From Aerococcus sp. (GTDB lineage Bacteria > Bacillota > Bacilli > Lactobacillales > Aerococcaceae), in assembly GCA_030528285.1 (NCBI GenBank), contig JAUMZE010000002.1:1-37578 (forward strand): a DNA stretch of 37,578 nucleotides, in the 5' to 3' direction. The notes below the pieces were generated by a model. The model ran no database searches, was not told the origin of the DNA, and was given only the letters and a program-made list of their open reading frames with translations. A program made the translations under genes and the position numbers. Shown in pieces: positions 25,393-34,260 of this stretch; positions within the stretch are counted from its first letter, which is position 1; each line of letters starts with the position of its first letter.

Positions 25393-27699
25393 GTGGACGA
25401 TGAAAAGAAATCGGTGTCCTCTAATGACCAGGAGAAGCACCATCGTCATGGCTTTCGATTGCGGCGAGAGAAGAATCGCCATCAAACTAATCGTGCCAAA
25501 GTAAAACAAATGAAGATACAATCTGATAGAAAAAATCAGGATCATAAGGAAGAGAACAAACAAACGGAGAAAAAAGTCCCGTTCTGGCAACGGCTCTTCA
25601 CACACAAAGAGAAAAACAGGGAGCAATCGAAGACATCCACCACGATGACGCTGAAAAAACCGCTGCGTCGTTCGGAAATGCACCATGAAGATAACAAGCA
25701 CCGTCCGATCTGGCAGCGCTACTTAACGCGTTTGAATATCATTTTAGTGGTGGTGTTTGCGTTGTTTGCAGTGCTGCTGGTTCGACTGGCGGATTTACAG
25801 ATCGTGAATGGGCATACGTTCGAGCAACTGGTGACGATGACGCAGACGAATATCGCTGAGCGTTCCGTACCGCGGGGCTACATCGAAGACAAGAACGGCA
25901 AGAAACTCGTGGATAATGAGGGAGTCCAAGCGATCTCCTATACAAGAGGTCCCTCTGTCTCTGGGAGTGACATGGCCACCACCGCAGATCGGTTAGCGGG
26001 TTTGATCAGCGTGGATACTACCGGTCTCCAGGATCGCGATCTCAAGGATTATTGGATCGCCAAAAATGAGAAAACCATCGATCAACGCCTCACGGATAAG
26101 GAAAAGCAATTGGAAGGGTCCCAGTTGAATGAAGCCCAACTTTCCCACGTGACGGATAAGGATATTCAATTCAACGACCAGCAAAAAACAGCCACTGCCA
26201 TCTATAAGAAGATGAATGCTGCCTATGCGATGTCTCCAACCTATATCAAAAACAAAGACGTCTCGACAGAAGAAATCGCCCGTGTTAGCGAAAATATCCA
26301 ATCTCTCCCAGGGGTTTCCACCACAATGGATTGGAATCGAACTTACCCACAAGGTGATTTATTGAAGAGTGTGCTCGGGGGTGTTACCTCTGAAAGTAAA
26401 GGACTCCCGGAAGATCAAGCAGCGACCTATCTCGCACAAGGGTATGCCAGAAATGACCGGGTCGGAGATAGTTACATCGAAAAAGCCTTTGATGAATTCC
26501 TCAGAGGATCCAAAACCCGTTACGAAACCGAGATTAATCAGAACGGCGAAGTCTCTGAAACGTCCGAGACCTATGCGGGGGAACAGGGCGAAACTGTCAA
26601 ATTAACGATTGATTCAGATCTCCAAAAGAAAATTGAAGACATCGCCGACCAATATCTCAATAGTCAAGGGTCAAGCTCGAGTAATTCGATTTACTTTGTC
26701 GTATCGAATCCTAAAACCGGGGCCTTGCTCAGTATTGTAGGGCGCCAGAAGAACAGTGATGGGGAGATTGTCGATGATTCCCTCGGGACGTTCACTTCCT
26801 CCTTCACATCGGGGTCGGTTGTCAAAGGGGCCACCATCACGGCTGGTTACTACTATGGGGTCCTCAAGGAAGGCTCGGATAATATCCAAGTCGATGAACC
26901 GCTCTACTTCCAGGGCACCCCACGAAAAGCATCCTGGTGGGTAAATTCATCAACGGCGCCACGGTCATTGTCAGATATCCAAGCGCTGGAAGTTTCCTCC
27001 AACGTTTACATGATCAAAACAGCCATGGCGATCGGGGGCATCAATAGTTACTACAACAACATGTCTCTTGCAGGGTTAGATGATAACCTCGCCGACAAAT
27101 TGCGCTATATATATCGTCAATATGGGCTAGGGTCCTCCACAGGGCTTGATCTCCCGAATGAAGCCCAGGGAATTACAGGTTCAGTAGCAACTCCGGGAAA
27201 TGCGTTGGACTTAGCGTTTGGGCAGTTTGATACCTTTACACCACTTCAGTTGAACCAATATGTCGCCACGGTCGCGAATAGCGGCAAGCGGATGGCGGTT
27301 CACATTCTGGACCAAATCGAAAAGACCTCCACCACCTCGAACAACAAAAATCAAACCCAGGTTGTTTACCAGGTGAAACCGACGCTATTGAATCAGGTAG
27401 AAGCTTCCGATAGTGTCATTAAACGGATTCAGCGTGGATTCTGGGGTGTTATCAATAGTTCGAATGGGACGGGGCACTCTGAGTTTAGTGGGTCATCCGT
27501 CACCGTTGCTGGGAAGACCGGGACCGCAGAGGTAGGAAATGGCCTCATTAATAGTACCTTCGTCGGGTATGCGCCATACGATGATCCACAGATTGCGATT
27601 TCCGTCGTCTTGCCGAACATCAACAGTAATTCGAGCTATGCGACGGCGGCCGAGGAAGCACGGAAAGTCACGGATTTTTATTTCAGCAATAATAAATAA
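25393..27699 (+). CDS. pbp2b: Class B penicillin-binding protein, PBP2b type
   Basis: This is a transpeptidase that crosslinks peptidoglycan, likely in the elongation or septal machinery. The 768-residue product has a basic cytoplasmic N-terminal region, one transmembrane helix at about 114-133 (IILVVVFALFAVLLVRL), a dimerisation domain starting with the ERSVPRGYIEDKNGK motif, and a transpeptidase domain with Ser475-Val-Val-Lys478, Ser535-Ser-Asn537 and Lys708-Thr-Gly710. No PASTA domains follow. Motif surroundings (SGSVVKGATI, LGSSTGLDLPNE) resemble pneumococcal PBP2b. GTG 25393 follows AGGTGA; TTG 25372 is the other in-frame option. The cytoplasmic tail of over 100 residues is unusually long and holds a repeated PFWQR/PIWQR motif. 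Confidence 0.9.
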   Translation: MDDEKKSVSSNDQEKHHRHGFRLRREKNRHQTNRAKVKQMKIQSDRKNQDHKEENKQTEKKVPFWQRLFTHKEKNREQSKTSTTMTLKKPLRRSEMHHEDNKHRPIWQRYLTRLNIILVVVFALFAVLLVRLADLQIVNGHTFEQLVTMTQTNIAERSVPRGYIEDKNGKKLVDNEGVQAISYTRGPSVSGSDMATTADRLAGLISVDTTGLQDRDLKDYWIAKNEKTIDQRLTDKEKQLEGSQLNEAQLSHVTDKDIQFNDQQKTATAIYKKMNAAYAMSPTYIKNKDVSTEEIARVSENIQSLPGVSTTMDWNRTYPQGDLLKSVLGGVTSESKGLPEDQAATYLAQGYARNDRVGDSYIEKAFDEFLRGSKTRYETEINQNGEVSETSETYAGEQGETVKLTIDSDLQKKIEDIADQYLNSQGSSSSNSIYFVVSNPKTGALLSIVGRQKNSDGEIVDDSLGTFTSSFTSGSVVKGATITAGYYYGVLKEGSDNIQVDEPLYFQGTPRKASWWVNSSTAPRSLSDIQALEVSSNVYMIKTAMAIGGINSYYNNMSLAGLDDNLADKLRYIYRQYGLGSSTGLDLPNEAQGITGSVATPGNALDLAFGQFDTFTPLQLNQYVATVANSGKRMAVHILDQIEKTSTTSNNKNQTQVVYQVKPTLLNQVEASDSVIKRIQRGFWGVINSSNGTGHSEFSGSSVTVAGKTGTAEVGNGLINSTFVGYAPYDDPQIAISVVLPNINSNSSYATAAEEARKVTDFYFSNNK

Positions 27700-27755
27700 G
27701 GAAGTGACAAGTACATAGGTACTATCTCAAATAGATTATCATCCCGAATTCGTGG

Positions 27756-27784
27756 TTGATCTTCATTAGTGGATGTGGTAGTAT
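27756..27784 (+). promoter_or_regulatory. Promoter of the L33 gene
   Basis: TTGATC (27756-27761), a 17-base spacer and TAGTAT (27779-27784). No Zur-type palindrome is evident nearby. Confidence 0.5.
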
Positions 27785-27821
27785 TTTGTCGTTACTGATA
27801 AATAGATGAGGAGGGACATTC

Positions 27822-27974
27822 ATGCGCGTTAATATCATTCTTGAAAATACTGAACTTAAGGGCGAACGGGTTTACTTAACCGAAAAGAATCGCCGTAACA
27901 ACCCAGACCGTTTAGAGTTGAAGAAATACAGTCCTAAGCTGCATAAAGTCTGCTTATTCCGTGAAGTAAAATAA
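27822..27974 (+). CDS. rpmG: 50S ribosomal protein L33, cysteine-poor (C-) form
   Basis: This 50-residue subunit protein is recognised by [19 protein letters not shown]. Both CxxC pairs of the zinc-binding form are absent: the first region reads ENTEL and the second YSPKLHKV, with a single Cys near the end. It is thus the zinc-independent paralog type. ATG follows GAGGAGG. Such C- forms can replace C+ ones during zinc shortage and are often Zur-controlled, but no Zur site was seen here. It is too short to stand out as an ORF; length, start and motifs leave little doubt. Confidence 0.92.
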   Translation: MRVNIILENTELKGERVYLTEKNRRNNPDRLELKKYSPKLHKVCLFREVK

Positions 27975-28011
27975 GCCTCTGAACGATCAAAAGCAATTTC
28001 CACAAAAAATG

Positions 28012-28040
28012 AGCTCAGCTTCCCGTGCTGGGCTTTTTTT
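28012..28040 (+). terminator. Terminator of the L33 gene
   Basis: Arms AGCTCAGC and GCTGGGCT (one wobble) with a seven-base loop, followed by a T-run. Confidence 0.92.
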
Positions 28041-28201
28041 ATTGAAGAGAGACAGTTGGGGGAACTGCTGTTTTTAGTGTCAGTTGGAAAATCAAATCTT
28101 CTCTAAGAACCAATCTGTTTGTGCACGTCAATCGTTCTGTATGCTAAAATAAGTCATTGAAATGGCTCTCAAAGCGTGTGAGCCGTGAAAGGGGTGTTTG
28201 G

Positions 28202-28852
28202 GTGATCAAACGACAATGGACATGGACAGCCACCAATGTCCTCTTGACGCTTCAAATTATCGTCGGGATTATTACGCTATTTCCGATGGGGCGCTTATAT
28301 GTTTATGCTTTAGGATTAAAAGATGTAGCAGCGATCGCTCGGGCTGGGCAATATTGGCGGTTAGTGACGCCAATGTTTATTCATTTTGGGTTCGAGCATT
28401 TACTCTTTAACTCTATCACGCTGTATTTTCTAGGAAATCAGGTTGAAATGATTATTGGAGCTAAACGCTTCCTCGCACTGTATTTCCTCAGTGGCGTTAT
28501 GGGGAATTTATTCAGCTACCAATTTAGTATGAACTACTCCGCGGGGGCAAGCACGGCGCTCTTTGGCCTTTTTGCTTATTTCGTAGCGATGGATTATCTG
28601 GAGCCCCAAAATCCTTACTATCAAGCGATGGGTCAGCAGTACAAGTTACTCTTGGTTTTCAATATCGTCGCCAATGTCTTTATGTCGGGAATTGATATGT
28701 GGGGCCACATTGGCGGGATTGTCGGTGGCTTACTCGGGACTGTGATAATCAATGCCCATTACCGCAGAAATAATCGCCAATATTTCTGGTTAGGAATCGG
28801 GGCCTACGTGCTAGTAGCTACTATCATCATTCTCAACCACGGCATCTTATAA
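28202..28852 (+). CDS. Rhomboid-family intramembrane serine protease
   Basis: The enzyme cleaves transmembrane helices within the membrane. The 216-residue product has about six hydrophobic helices. The catalytic Ser117 is in GASTALFG and His169 in MWGHIGGIVGG; the L1-loop region WRLVTPMFIHFGFEHLLFN is typical. The N-terminal TPR domain of larger Bacillus relatives (GluP/YqgP) is missing. GTG 28202 follows AAAGGGG at suitable spacing; the in-frame extension upstream to 28157 runs through that site. A leader hairpin GGCTC/GAGCC lies at about 28163-28184. The gene is upstream of glk, as in B. subtilis yqgP-glcK, 39 bases apart, so cotranscription is likely. Confidence 0.92.
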   Translation: MIKRQWTWTATNVLLTLQIIVGIITLFPMGRLYVYALGLKDVAAIARAGQYWRLVTPMFIHFGFEHLLFNSITLYFLGNQVEMIIGAKRFLALYFLSGVMGNLFSYQFSMNYSAGASTALFGLFAYFVAMDYLEPQNPYYQAMGQQYKLLLVFNIVANVFMSGIDMWGHIGGIVGGLLGTVIINAHYRRNNRQYFWLGIGAYVLVATIIILNHGIL

Positions 28853-28891
28853 CAAGGAAATAAACAAAAAAGAAAGGTGAGGACGACATTT

Positions 28892-29863
28892 ATGGCAAAA
28901 TATCTGTTTGGAATTGATTTGGGAGGGACCACCGCTAAAATCGGTCTGTTTGATGAGGACTTAACCATCCAAGACCAATGGAAAGTTAAAACCGACATTA
29001 GCGATAGTGGCAAGCACATCATCCCTAACTTGATTAAAGCCATTCAAGATAAAATCGATGAAAAAGGATTAAATGAAGCTGACTGTATTGGGGTCGGAAT
29101 GGGATCGCCCGGCAGCATTCATCGCAAGGACGGCACGGTGATTGGTGCTTATAATCTCGGCTGGGATCGAATCGTTCATGTGCGTGACGCGTTCCAGGAA
29201 GTACTCCCAGATGTGCGCGTTGAAATCGAAAATGACGCCAATGTGGCAGCACTCGGCGAATATGCGAAGGGTGCGGCAGAGAATACGGATAATCTGATCT
29301 TCGTGACGCTCGGAACCGGTGTCGGTGGCGGGATTATTTGTGATGGGAACCTCCTCGTCGGTCTCGGTGCGGCTGGAGAAGTCGGGCACATGGTTGTGAA
29401 TACCTCAGACGATGCCTTCGAATGTACCTGTGGCAAGAAAGGCTGCATTGAAACGATTGCGAGTGCGACAGGGATTGTTCATACCGCAGAGAAACTTCTC
29501 CATCAGGGCAATTATGACTCTCCACTCGCTGAACGTATGGAAAAAGGCCAACATATTAGTGCGAAGACAGTCTTTGATGCCGCAAAAATGGATGATGCAT
29601 TGGGACTTGCGGTGGTTTCTGAAGCGATGCATTATCTAGGTATCTCCCTCAGTCAGATGGCGAGTGTCACTAATCCAGAAAAAATCGTCCTCGGCGGTGG
29701 CGTCGCGAACGCAGGACAATTTATGTTGAACTTCATTTGGCCAACCTTACAAGCCAATCTTTTCCCGCAATTACGGGAGGGATTGTCGCTGGAACTGGCG
29801 ACCTTAGGGAATGACGCAGGAATTATTGGTGCAGCGGCCTTAGTATTGGATCACAACGACTAA
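28892..29863 (+). CDS. glk: ROK-family glucokinase
   Basis: Glucokinase phosphorylates glucose to glucose 6-phosphate, the substrate of the zwf product encoded 9 kb away. The 323-residue protein has the phosphate motif DLGGTTAKIGLF at the N-terminus, ENDANVAALGE with the catalytic Asp, LGTGVGGGI, GEVGHM with the zinc-binding His, and the zinc motif CTCGKKGC. These define the ROK glucokinases of Firmicutes. ATG 28892 follows AAAGGTGAGG; an in-frame GTG at 28877 overlaps that site. It sits between rhomboid and rhodanese genes in the order known from Bacillus and enterococci. Confidence 0.95.
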   Translation: MAKYLFGIDLGGTTAKIGLFDEDLTIQDQWKVKTDISDSGKHIIPNLIKAIQDKIDEKGLNEADCIGVGMGSPGSIHRKDGTVIGAYNLGWDRIVHVRDAFQEVLPDVRVEIENDANVAALGEYAKGAAENTDNLIFVTLGTGVGGGIICDGNLLVGLGAAGEVGHMVVNTSDDAFECTCGKKGCIETIASATGIVHTAEKLLHQGNYDSPLAERMEKGQHISAKTVFDAAKMDDALGLAVVSEAMHYLGISLSQMASVTNPEKIVLGGGVANAGQFMLNFIWPTLQANLFPQLREGLSLELATLGNDAGIIGAAALVLDHND

Positions 29864-29892
29864 GGTCATCAGAGAAAGAGAGTGTGTCTGTA

Positions 29893-30306
29893 GTGAATTT
29901 AGCTGTTCAAGTATCAGGTTTTCAAATTCTATTTATCGTGATTCTTATCGTCATCATCGCGTATCTGTTGTACCTCCTCTACATGTGGTGGATGCGCCGT
30001 GATAGTGCGAAATTATTGAGTCAGGATGATTTCCGTCAACAAATGCGTCAAGCACAGGTGATTGATGCTCGGGAAGCACAGGAGTATGAATCCGCACATA
30101 TTCTCGGAGCACGGAACATCCCTTATTCCCAAGCGAAGGAGAATCTGCCAGGCCTCAACAAGAACCAAGCAATTTTTCTCTATGATGATGGCATGAATGT
30201 CGCTACCCGGATGGCGCGCCTGTTGAAGAAAGCTGGCTACCAGGATATCTATATTTTGGAAGATGGTTTTAGCGAATGGCAAGGCAAAATCAAACGCCCG
30301 AAATAA
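29893..30306 (+). CDS. Membrane-anchored rhodanese-like protein lacking the active cysteine
   Basis: The 137-residue protein has an N-terminal transmembrane helix (about 10-32) and one rhodanese fold, with VIDAREAQEYESAHILGARNIP and LEDGFSEWQGKIKRPK. It resembles B. subtilis YqhL. At the active-site loop YqhL-type proteins read LYC; here the sequence is FLYDDGMN, with Asp98 (codon 30184-30186) in place of cysteine. Sulfurtransferase activity is therefore not expected, and a binding or regulatory role is more likely. GTG 29893 is ten bases after GAAAGAGAG; GTG 29884 is too close to it. It follows glk by 29 bases and overlaps the glycosylase gene by 31. Confidence 0.87.
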   Translation: MNLAVQVSGFQILFIVILIVIIAYLLYLLYMWWMRRDSAKLLSQDDFRQQMRQAQVIDAREAQEYESAHILGARNIPYSQAKENLPGLNKNQAIFLYDDGMNVATRMARLLKKAGYQDIYILEDGFSEWQGKIKRPK

Positions 30307-30938
30307 AAGCCATTTACCCATTCTGGCAAGATTCCAGGTACACAACTCCTGAGATTGCGCGCATGTTACTGGGATGTCTGTTAGTGCATGAGGAGCCTGA
30401 GAGTGGCGACGTACTATCGGGCTGGATTGTGGAAACAGAAGCATATCTAGGTGCGAAGGATCGAGCTGCCCATGTCTATGGGGGCAAACACACGAAAGCG
30501 TTGGACGCATTCTACCATTCGGCGGGGACGCTCTACCTCTATACGATTCATGGGCATGTGGCATTGAATATGATTACCCAAACGCCGGACATACCTGAGG
30601 GGGTATTGATTCGCGCCTTGGAGCCATATCAGGGGATGGATGCGATGACACAATCCCGCCAGCAAACCGGCGTCAACCTCACGAATGGTCCAGGCAAACT
30701 CACCGAAGCACTCGCTATTGAACGAGCGGCGCATTATGGAACGAATATCCTCACACCACCCCTCTACCTCGATCTCACTCAAAGACGAGTGCCGAGAGCG
30801 ATTGAATCGACGCCTCGGATCGGCATTCCCAACAAAGGCGAATGGACAGACAAACCATTGCGTTATTTCGTGAGTGGGAATCCGTACGTGTCCAAACTCC
30901 CGAAACGTTCACGTAGAAGCGATCACGGCTGGCGGTGA
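30276..30938 (+). CDS. mpg: DNA-3-methyladenine glycosylase (AAG/MPG type)
   Basis: This base-excision repair enzyme removes alkylated purines such as 3-methyladenine. The 220-residue protein belongs to the AAG/MPG family: GWIVETEAYLG holds the catalytic Glu, GTLYLYTIHGHVALNM the DNA-intercalating Tyr region, and GVLIRALEP and LTNGPGKLTEALAI are family signatures. The C-terminus ends in a basic run. Start ATG 30276 lies inside the rhodanese gene, 31 bases before its end, with only a weak ribosome binding site. Translational coupling is likely. It probably belongs to the rhomboid-glk operon. Confidence 0.93.
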   Translation: MARQNQTPEIKAIYPFWQDSRYTTPEIARMLLGCLLVHEEPESGDVLSGWIVETEAYLGAKDRAAHVYGGKHTKALDAFYHSAGTLYLYTIHGHVALNMITQTPDIPEGVLIRALEPYQGMDAMTQSRQQTGVNLTNGPGKLTEALAIERAAHYGTNILTPPLYLDLTQRRVPRAIESTPRIGIPNKGEWTDKPLRYFVSGNPYVSKLPKRSRRSDHGWR

Positions 30939-30988
30939 CAGGTTGAGGGACTCGGTGTCACTATCGATGAAAAGAAAGGACGACCTTC

Positions 30989-31135
30989 ATGCAAAAAATG
31001 TCTCAAAGTCAAGGATGGCTAGGAGCATGTGCCATTGTGATTATCGGTGCGATTTATCTGAAATGGTACTGGCTCTTTGGGTTAGCGGCACTGTTATTCG
31101 GGTTATCGCTCTATGCTAGCTACAAAGGAAAATAG
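30989..31135 (+). CDS. 48-residue membrane peptide
   Basis: ATG follows AAAGGA with spacing of eight. The product starts MQKMSQSQGW and holds two close hydrophobic segments (about 11-24 and 27-44, the second WLFGLAALLFGLSLYA), ending SYKGK. It is probably a two-helix or hairpin membrane peptide. I do not recognise the family. It is the last gene before the valS leader, about 50 bases after the glycosylase gene, with no terminator between. Confidence 0.65.
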   Translation: MQKMSQSQGWLGACAIVIIGAIYLKWYWLFGLAALLFGLSLYASYKGK

Positions 31136-31194
31136 GAACAGATCAAGGTTTCTATTGCCCATAGTGGATATCAATCTCCCCACAACAAAAAAGG

Positions 31195-31223
31195 TTGCAA
31201 AAGGAGAGGGTTCCTGCTATCCT
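31195..31223 (+). promoter_or_regulatory. Promoter of the valS T-box transcript
   Basis: TTGCAA (31195-31200), a 17-base spacer and TATCCT (31218-31223), about 245 bases before valS. Confidence 0.6.
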
Positions 31224-31229
31224 GTTCTC

Positions 31230-31444
31230 ATATTCATAAGAAGAAAAGTAAAGCGTAAGAGGTCAAACGCATCCTCACTCTTAACAGCGAATATCTAGTG
31301 GTGAAAAAGATATATGAGTGGCGTTTGTGTAGCTTACAAACTGATGCATGGCGTCCGGTCTAAGCCGTTATTGAACAAGTAATAAGCATAGGTGGAACCG
31401 TGCAACTGCGCCCTATTCTCGTTGGAGGATGGGGTTTTTCTTTT
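31230..31444 (+). promoter_or_regulatory. T-box riboswitch, valine-specific
   Basis: The leader has a long Stem I: outer helix GTAA(A)GC/GCTTAC, inner helix AAACGC/GCGTTT, and a distal arm holding GTGGTGA. On the 3' side, between the helices, is GTGTA (31327-31331), containing valine codon GTA at 31329-31331 (GTG overlaps it, so specificity is valine either way). The T-box sequence AGGTGGAACCGTG is at 31390-31402. A terminator follows at 31411-31444 (CCCTATTCTC with GAGGATGGGG, then T-run). Uncharged tRNA-Val would favour antitermination and valS expression. Confidence 0.88.
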
Positions 31445-31470
31445 ATAAAAATTAGTCTAAGGAAGTGGAA

Positions 31471-34113
31471 ATGATGCAAGAAATTGAGATGCCAAAAAAA
31501 TATGATCCCAATCAAGTAGAAGCGGGATGTTACGACAAATGGCTCAACCAAAAAGTGTTTGAACCGAATGGCGATCAGAGTGTGCCAGCTTATTCCGTTG
31601 TGATCCCACCACCCAATGTGACTGGGAAACTCCACCTCGGGCATGCATGGGATGTGACGCTCCAAGACATGATCATCCGGCAAAAACGTATGCAGGGGAT
31701 GGATACACTGTGGCTGCCTGGGATGGACCACGCGGGGATTGCGACCCAAGCCAAGGTAGAAGCGAAACTCCGTGAAGAAGAGGGGCTCTCTCGTTACGAC
31801 ATTGGCCGGGAGAAATTCATCGAAAAAACCTGGGAATGGAAGGAAGACTATGCCTCCACCATCCGTAAACAGTGGGCGAAGATGGGCATTTCCGTGGATT
31901 ACAGCCGAGAACGTTTCACCCTGGATGAAGGACTGAACAAAGCCGTGCGGAAAGTGTTCGTGGATCTCTACAACAAAGGTCTGATCTACCGCGGAGAATA
32001 CATCATTAATTGGGACCCAGAATTCAAGACCGCGCTCTCCGATATTGAGGTGGAATACAAGGACGATCCGGGTCATTTCTGGCATTTGCGCTATCCATTG
32101 GCAGATGGGAGCGGAGATGTCGAACTCGCAACCACCCGTCCAGAAACGATGCTCGGGGATACCGCAGTGGCCGTTAATCCAAAAGATGAGCGCTACACTG
32201 ATCTCGTTGGGAAGACTGTGATCTTGCCACTGGTAGGACGTGAAATTCCGATTGTTGCGGATGACTATGTGGACCGCGAGTTTGGGACTGGGGTTGTTAA
32301 AATCACGCCAGCGCATGATCCAAACGACTTTGCGGTAGGAAACCGCCACGACCTGCCACGGATCAACGTAATGAATGACGACGCCACGATGAACGAACAT
32401 GCTGGGAAATATGCGGGCATGACGCGTGACGAATGCCGCAAAGCCATCGTGAAAGATCTTGATGACGCCGGTTATTTGATTAAGACCGAAGACATTACGC
32501 ACAGTGTCGGCCATTCTGAGCGCTCTGGTGCGATTGTGGAACCGCGCCTCTCCACGCAATGGTTCGTGAAGATGGACAAACTTGCAAAACAAGCCATCGC
32601 AAACCAACAAACCAAGGACCGTGTAGATTTCTACCCAGAACGCTTCGAGCAGACCTTCCTCAGTTGGATGGAGAATGTGCATGATTGGGTGATCTCCCGT
32701 CAGCTCTGGTGGGGACATCAAATTCCTGCGTGGTACCATAAACAAACTGGCGAAGTCTATGTTGGGATGGAAGCCCCAGTTGATGAAGAGAATTGGACGC
32801 GCGAGACCGATGTGTTGGATACTTGGTTCTCATCCGCACTGTGGCCATTCAGTACGATGGGTTGGCCAGATACCGAGTCAGCGGATTTCAAACGCTACTT
32901 CCCAACGGATACTTTGGTGACGGGTTACGACATTATTTTCTTCTGGGTGAGTCGGATGATCTTCCAGTCGCTCGAGTTTACCGGTCGCCGTCCATTCAAG
33001 AATGTATTGATTCATGGGCTCATTCGCGACAAAGAAGGACGCAAGATGTCCAAATCCCTCGGGAACGGGGTAGATCCAATGGATGTCATCGACCAATATG
33101 GAGCCGATGCTTTGCGTTGGTTCTTGGCAACCGGTTCGACCCCAGGACAGGATATTCGTTACTATCCAGAAAAACTGGAAGCGGCTTGGAACTTCATTAA
33201 TAAGATCTGGAACGCGAGCCGTTATCTTTTGATGAACTTGGATGGTCTCACCTATGAAGATATTGATCTAAGCAACGTTCATGCGATTCAAGATCAATGG
33301 ATTCTCACCCGTCTCAATGACACGATTAAACAGGTCACGAAATACTTCGAGAGCTTCGAATTTGGCGTGTCTGGTGATAAGCTCTATCACTTCATTTGGG
33401 ATGACTTCTGTGACTGGTACATCGAAATGAGTAAGGAAGTTTTGAACGGGGCCGATGAAACGGCTAAACAAACTACGCGCAGTGTCTTGGCCTATACCTT
33501 AGACAATATTTTGCGCCTCTTACATCCAATCATGCCATTCGTGACAGAAGCAATCTGGCAGGAACTCCCACATGAGGGCGACACGATTGTCACAGCGACC
33601 TACCCAACCGTTCAGTCCCAATATCAATTCAAAGAAGCAGCAGGTGCGATGGAACAATTGATCAGCCTGATTCGTTCGGTTCGGACCGCGCGTAATGAGA
33701 ACAATGTGCCACTCTCAAAACCGATCGATATCCAGATCAAACCAGCTGATGACGAGACCCAAGCCATGTTAGAGGCAAATGTATCCTACTTGGAACGTTT
33801 CTTGAATCCAGAGACCTTGACAATCCAAACAGACCTGGAAACACCAGACAAGGCCATGGCACTCTTCTTTACGGGTGGGAATGTCTATCTGCCACTCGCC
33901 GGAATGATCGATCTGGATGAGGAAATTCAACGCCTCGAACAGGAAGCTGATAAATGGCAGAGCGAAGTGGACCGCGTAAACAAGAAACTCGCCAATACTG
34001 GTTTCGTGAACAACGCACCTGTCGCAGTCGTTGACAAGGAACGTGAAAAAGGCGTTCAATATCAAGAAAAACTCCAAGCCACCTTGGACCGCATTGAAGA
34101 ATTGAAAGCCTAG
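31471..34113 (+). CDS. valS: Valyl-tRNA synthetase
   Basis: This class Ia aminoacyl-tRNA synthetase has 880 residues. The HIGH motif is HLGH at 55-58 in [15 protein letters not shown], and KMSKS lies at 525-529. Between them is the editing domain with the [13 protein letters not shown] block. A C-terminal coiled coil (about 800-880; [19 protein letters not shown]) is the tRNA-binding arm typical of ValRS and absent from IleRS and LeuRS. ATG 31471 follows AAGGA with seven-base spacing; an in-frame GTG at 31465 overlaps that site. The T-box upstream agrees with the valine assignment. A terminator follows, and there is no folC, its usual neighbour in many Firmicutes. Confidence 0.97.
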   Translation: MMQEIEMPKKYDPNQVEAGCYDKWLNQKVFEPNGDQSVPAYSVVIPPPNVTGKLHLGHAWDVTLQDMIIRQKRMQGMDTLWLPGMDHAGIATQAKVEAKLREEEGLSRYDIGREKFIEKTWEWKEDYASTIRKQWAKMGISVDYSRERFTLDEGLNKAVRKVFVDLYNKGLIYRGEYIINWDPEFKTALSDIEVEYKDDPGHFWHLRYPLADGSGDVELATTRPETMLGDTAVAVNPKDERYTDLVGKTVILPLVGREIPIVADDYVDREFGTGVVKITPAHDPNDFAVGNRHDLPRINVMNDDATMNEHAGKYAGMTRDECRKAIVKDLDDAGYLIKTEDITHSVGHSERSGAIVEPRLSTQWFVKMDKLAKQAIANQQTKDRVDFYPERFEQTFLSWMENVHDWVISRQLWWGHQIPAWYHKQTGEVYVGMEAPVDEENWTRETDVLDTWFSSALWPFSTMGWPDTESADFKRYFPTDTLVTGYDIIFFWVSRMIFQSLEFTGRRPFKNVLIHGLIRDKEGRKMSKSLGNGVDPMDVIDQYGADALRWFLATGSTPGQDIRYYPEKLEAAWNFINKIWNASRYLLMNLDGLTYEDIDLSNVHAIQDQWILTRLNDTIKQVTKYFESFEFGVSGDKLYHFIWDDFCDWYIEMSKEVLNGADETAKQTTRSVLAYTLDNILRLLHPIMPFVTEAIWQELPHEGDTIVTATYPTVQSQYQFKEAAGAMEQLISLIRSVRTARNENNVPLSKPIDIQIKPADDETQAMLEANVSYLERFLNPETLTIQTDLETPDKAMALFFTGGNVYLPLAGMIDLDEEIQRLEQEADKWQSEVDRVNKKLANTGFVNNAPVAVVDKEREKGVQYQEKLQATLDRIEELKA

Positions 34114-34136
34114 TTAAAAATCGATACGCGCTAACT

Positions 34137-34195
34137 AGAAGCACTTCCGCCTTTCTCCAGTAGTCATGCTAAAGAGAAGCTGTGAGTGCTTTTTT
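34137..34195 (+). terminator. Terminator of valS
   Basis: A base stem GAAGCACT/AGTGCTTTT with an imperfect inner stem (TTTCTC with GAGAAG) and a final T-run. Confidence 0.8.
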
Positions 34196-34260
34196 GTATG
34201 GTTTGAAAGTAAGGCGCTGAGTTTTCAACGTATTTATGAGTAGAAGAGGTGATGAATAAG

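Noticed and set aside
30874-31298. ORFs of 81 and 61 codons across the 48-residue peptide and the T-box leader
   Set aside because: They lack ribosome binding sites and lie in the wrong frame relative to the better-supported small gene and the valS leader.
31360-32745. Long minus-strand ORF of 461 codons opposite valS
   Set aside because: It lies wholly antisense to valS and its leader, has a His/Phe-rich composition typical of a shadow frame, and no ribosome binding site.
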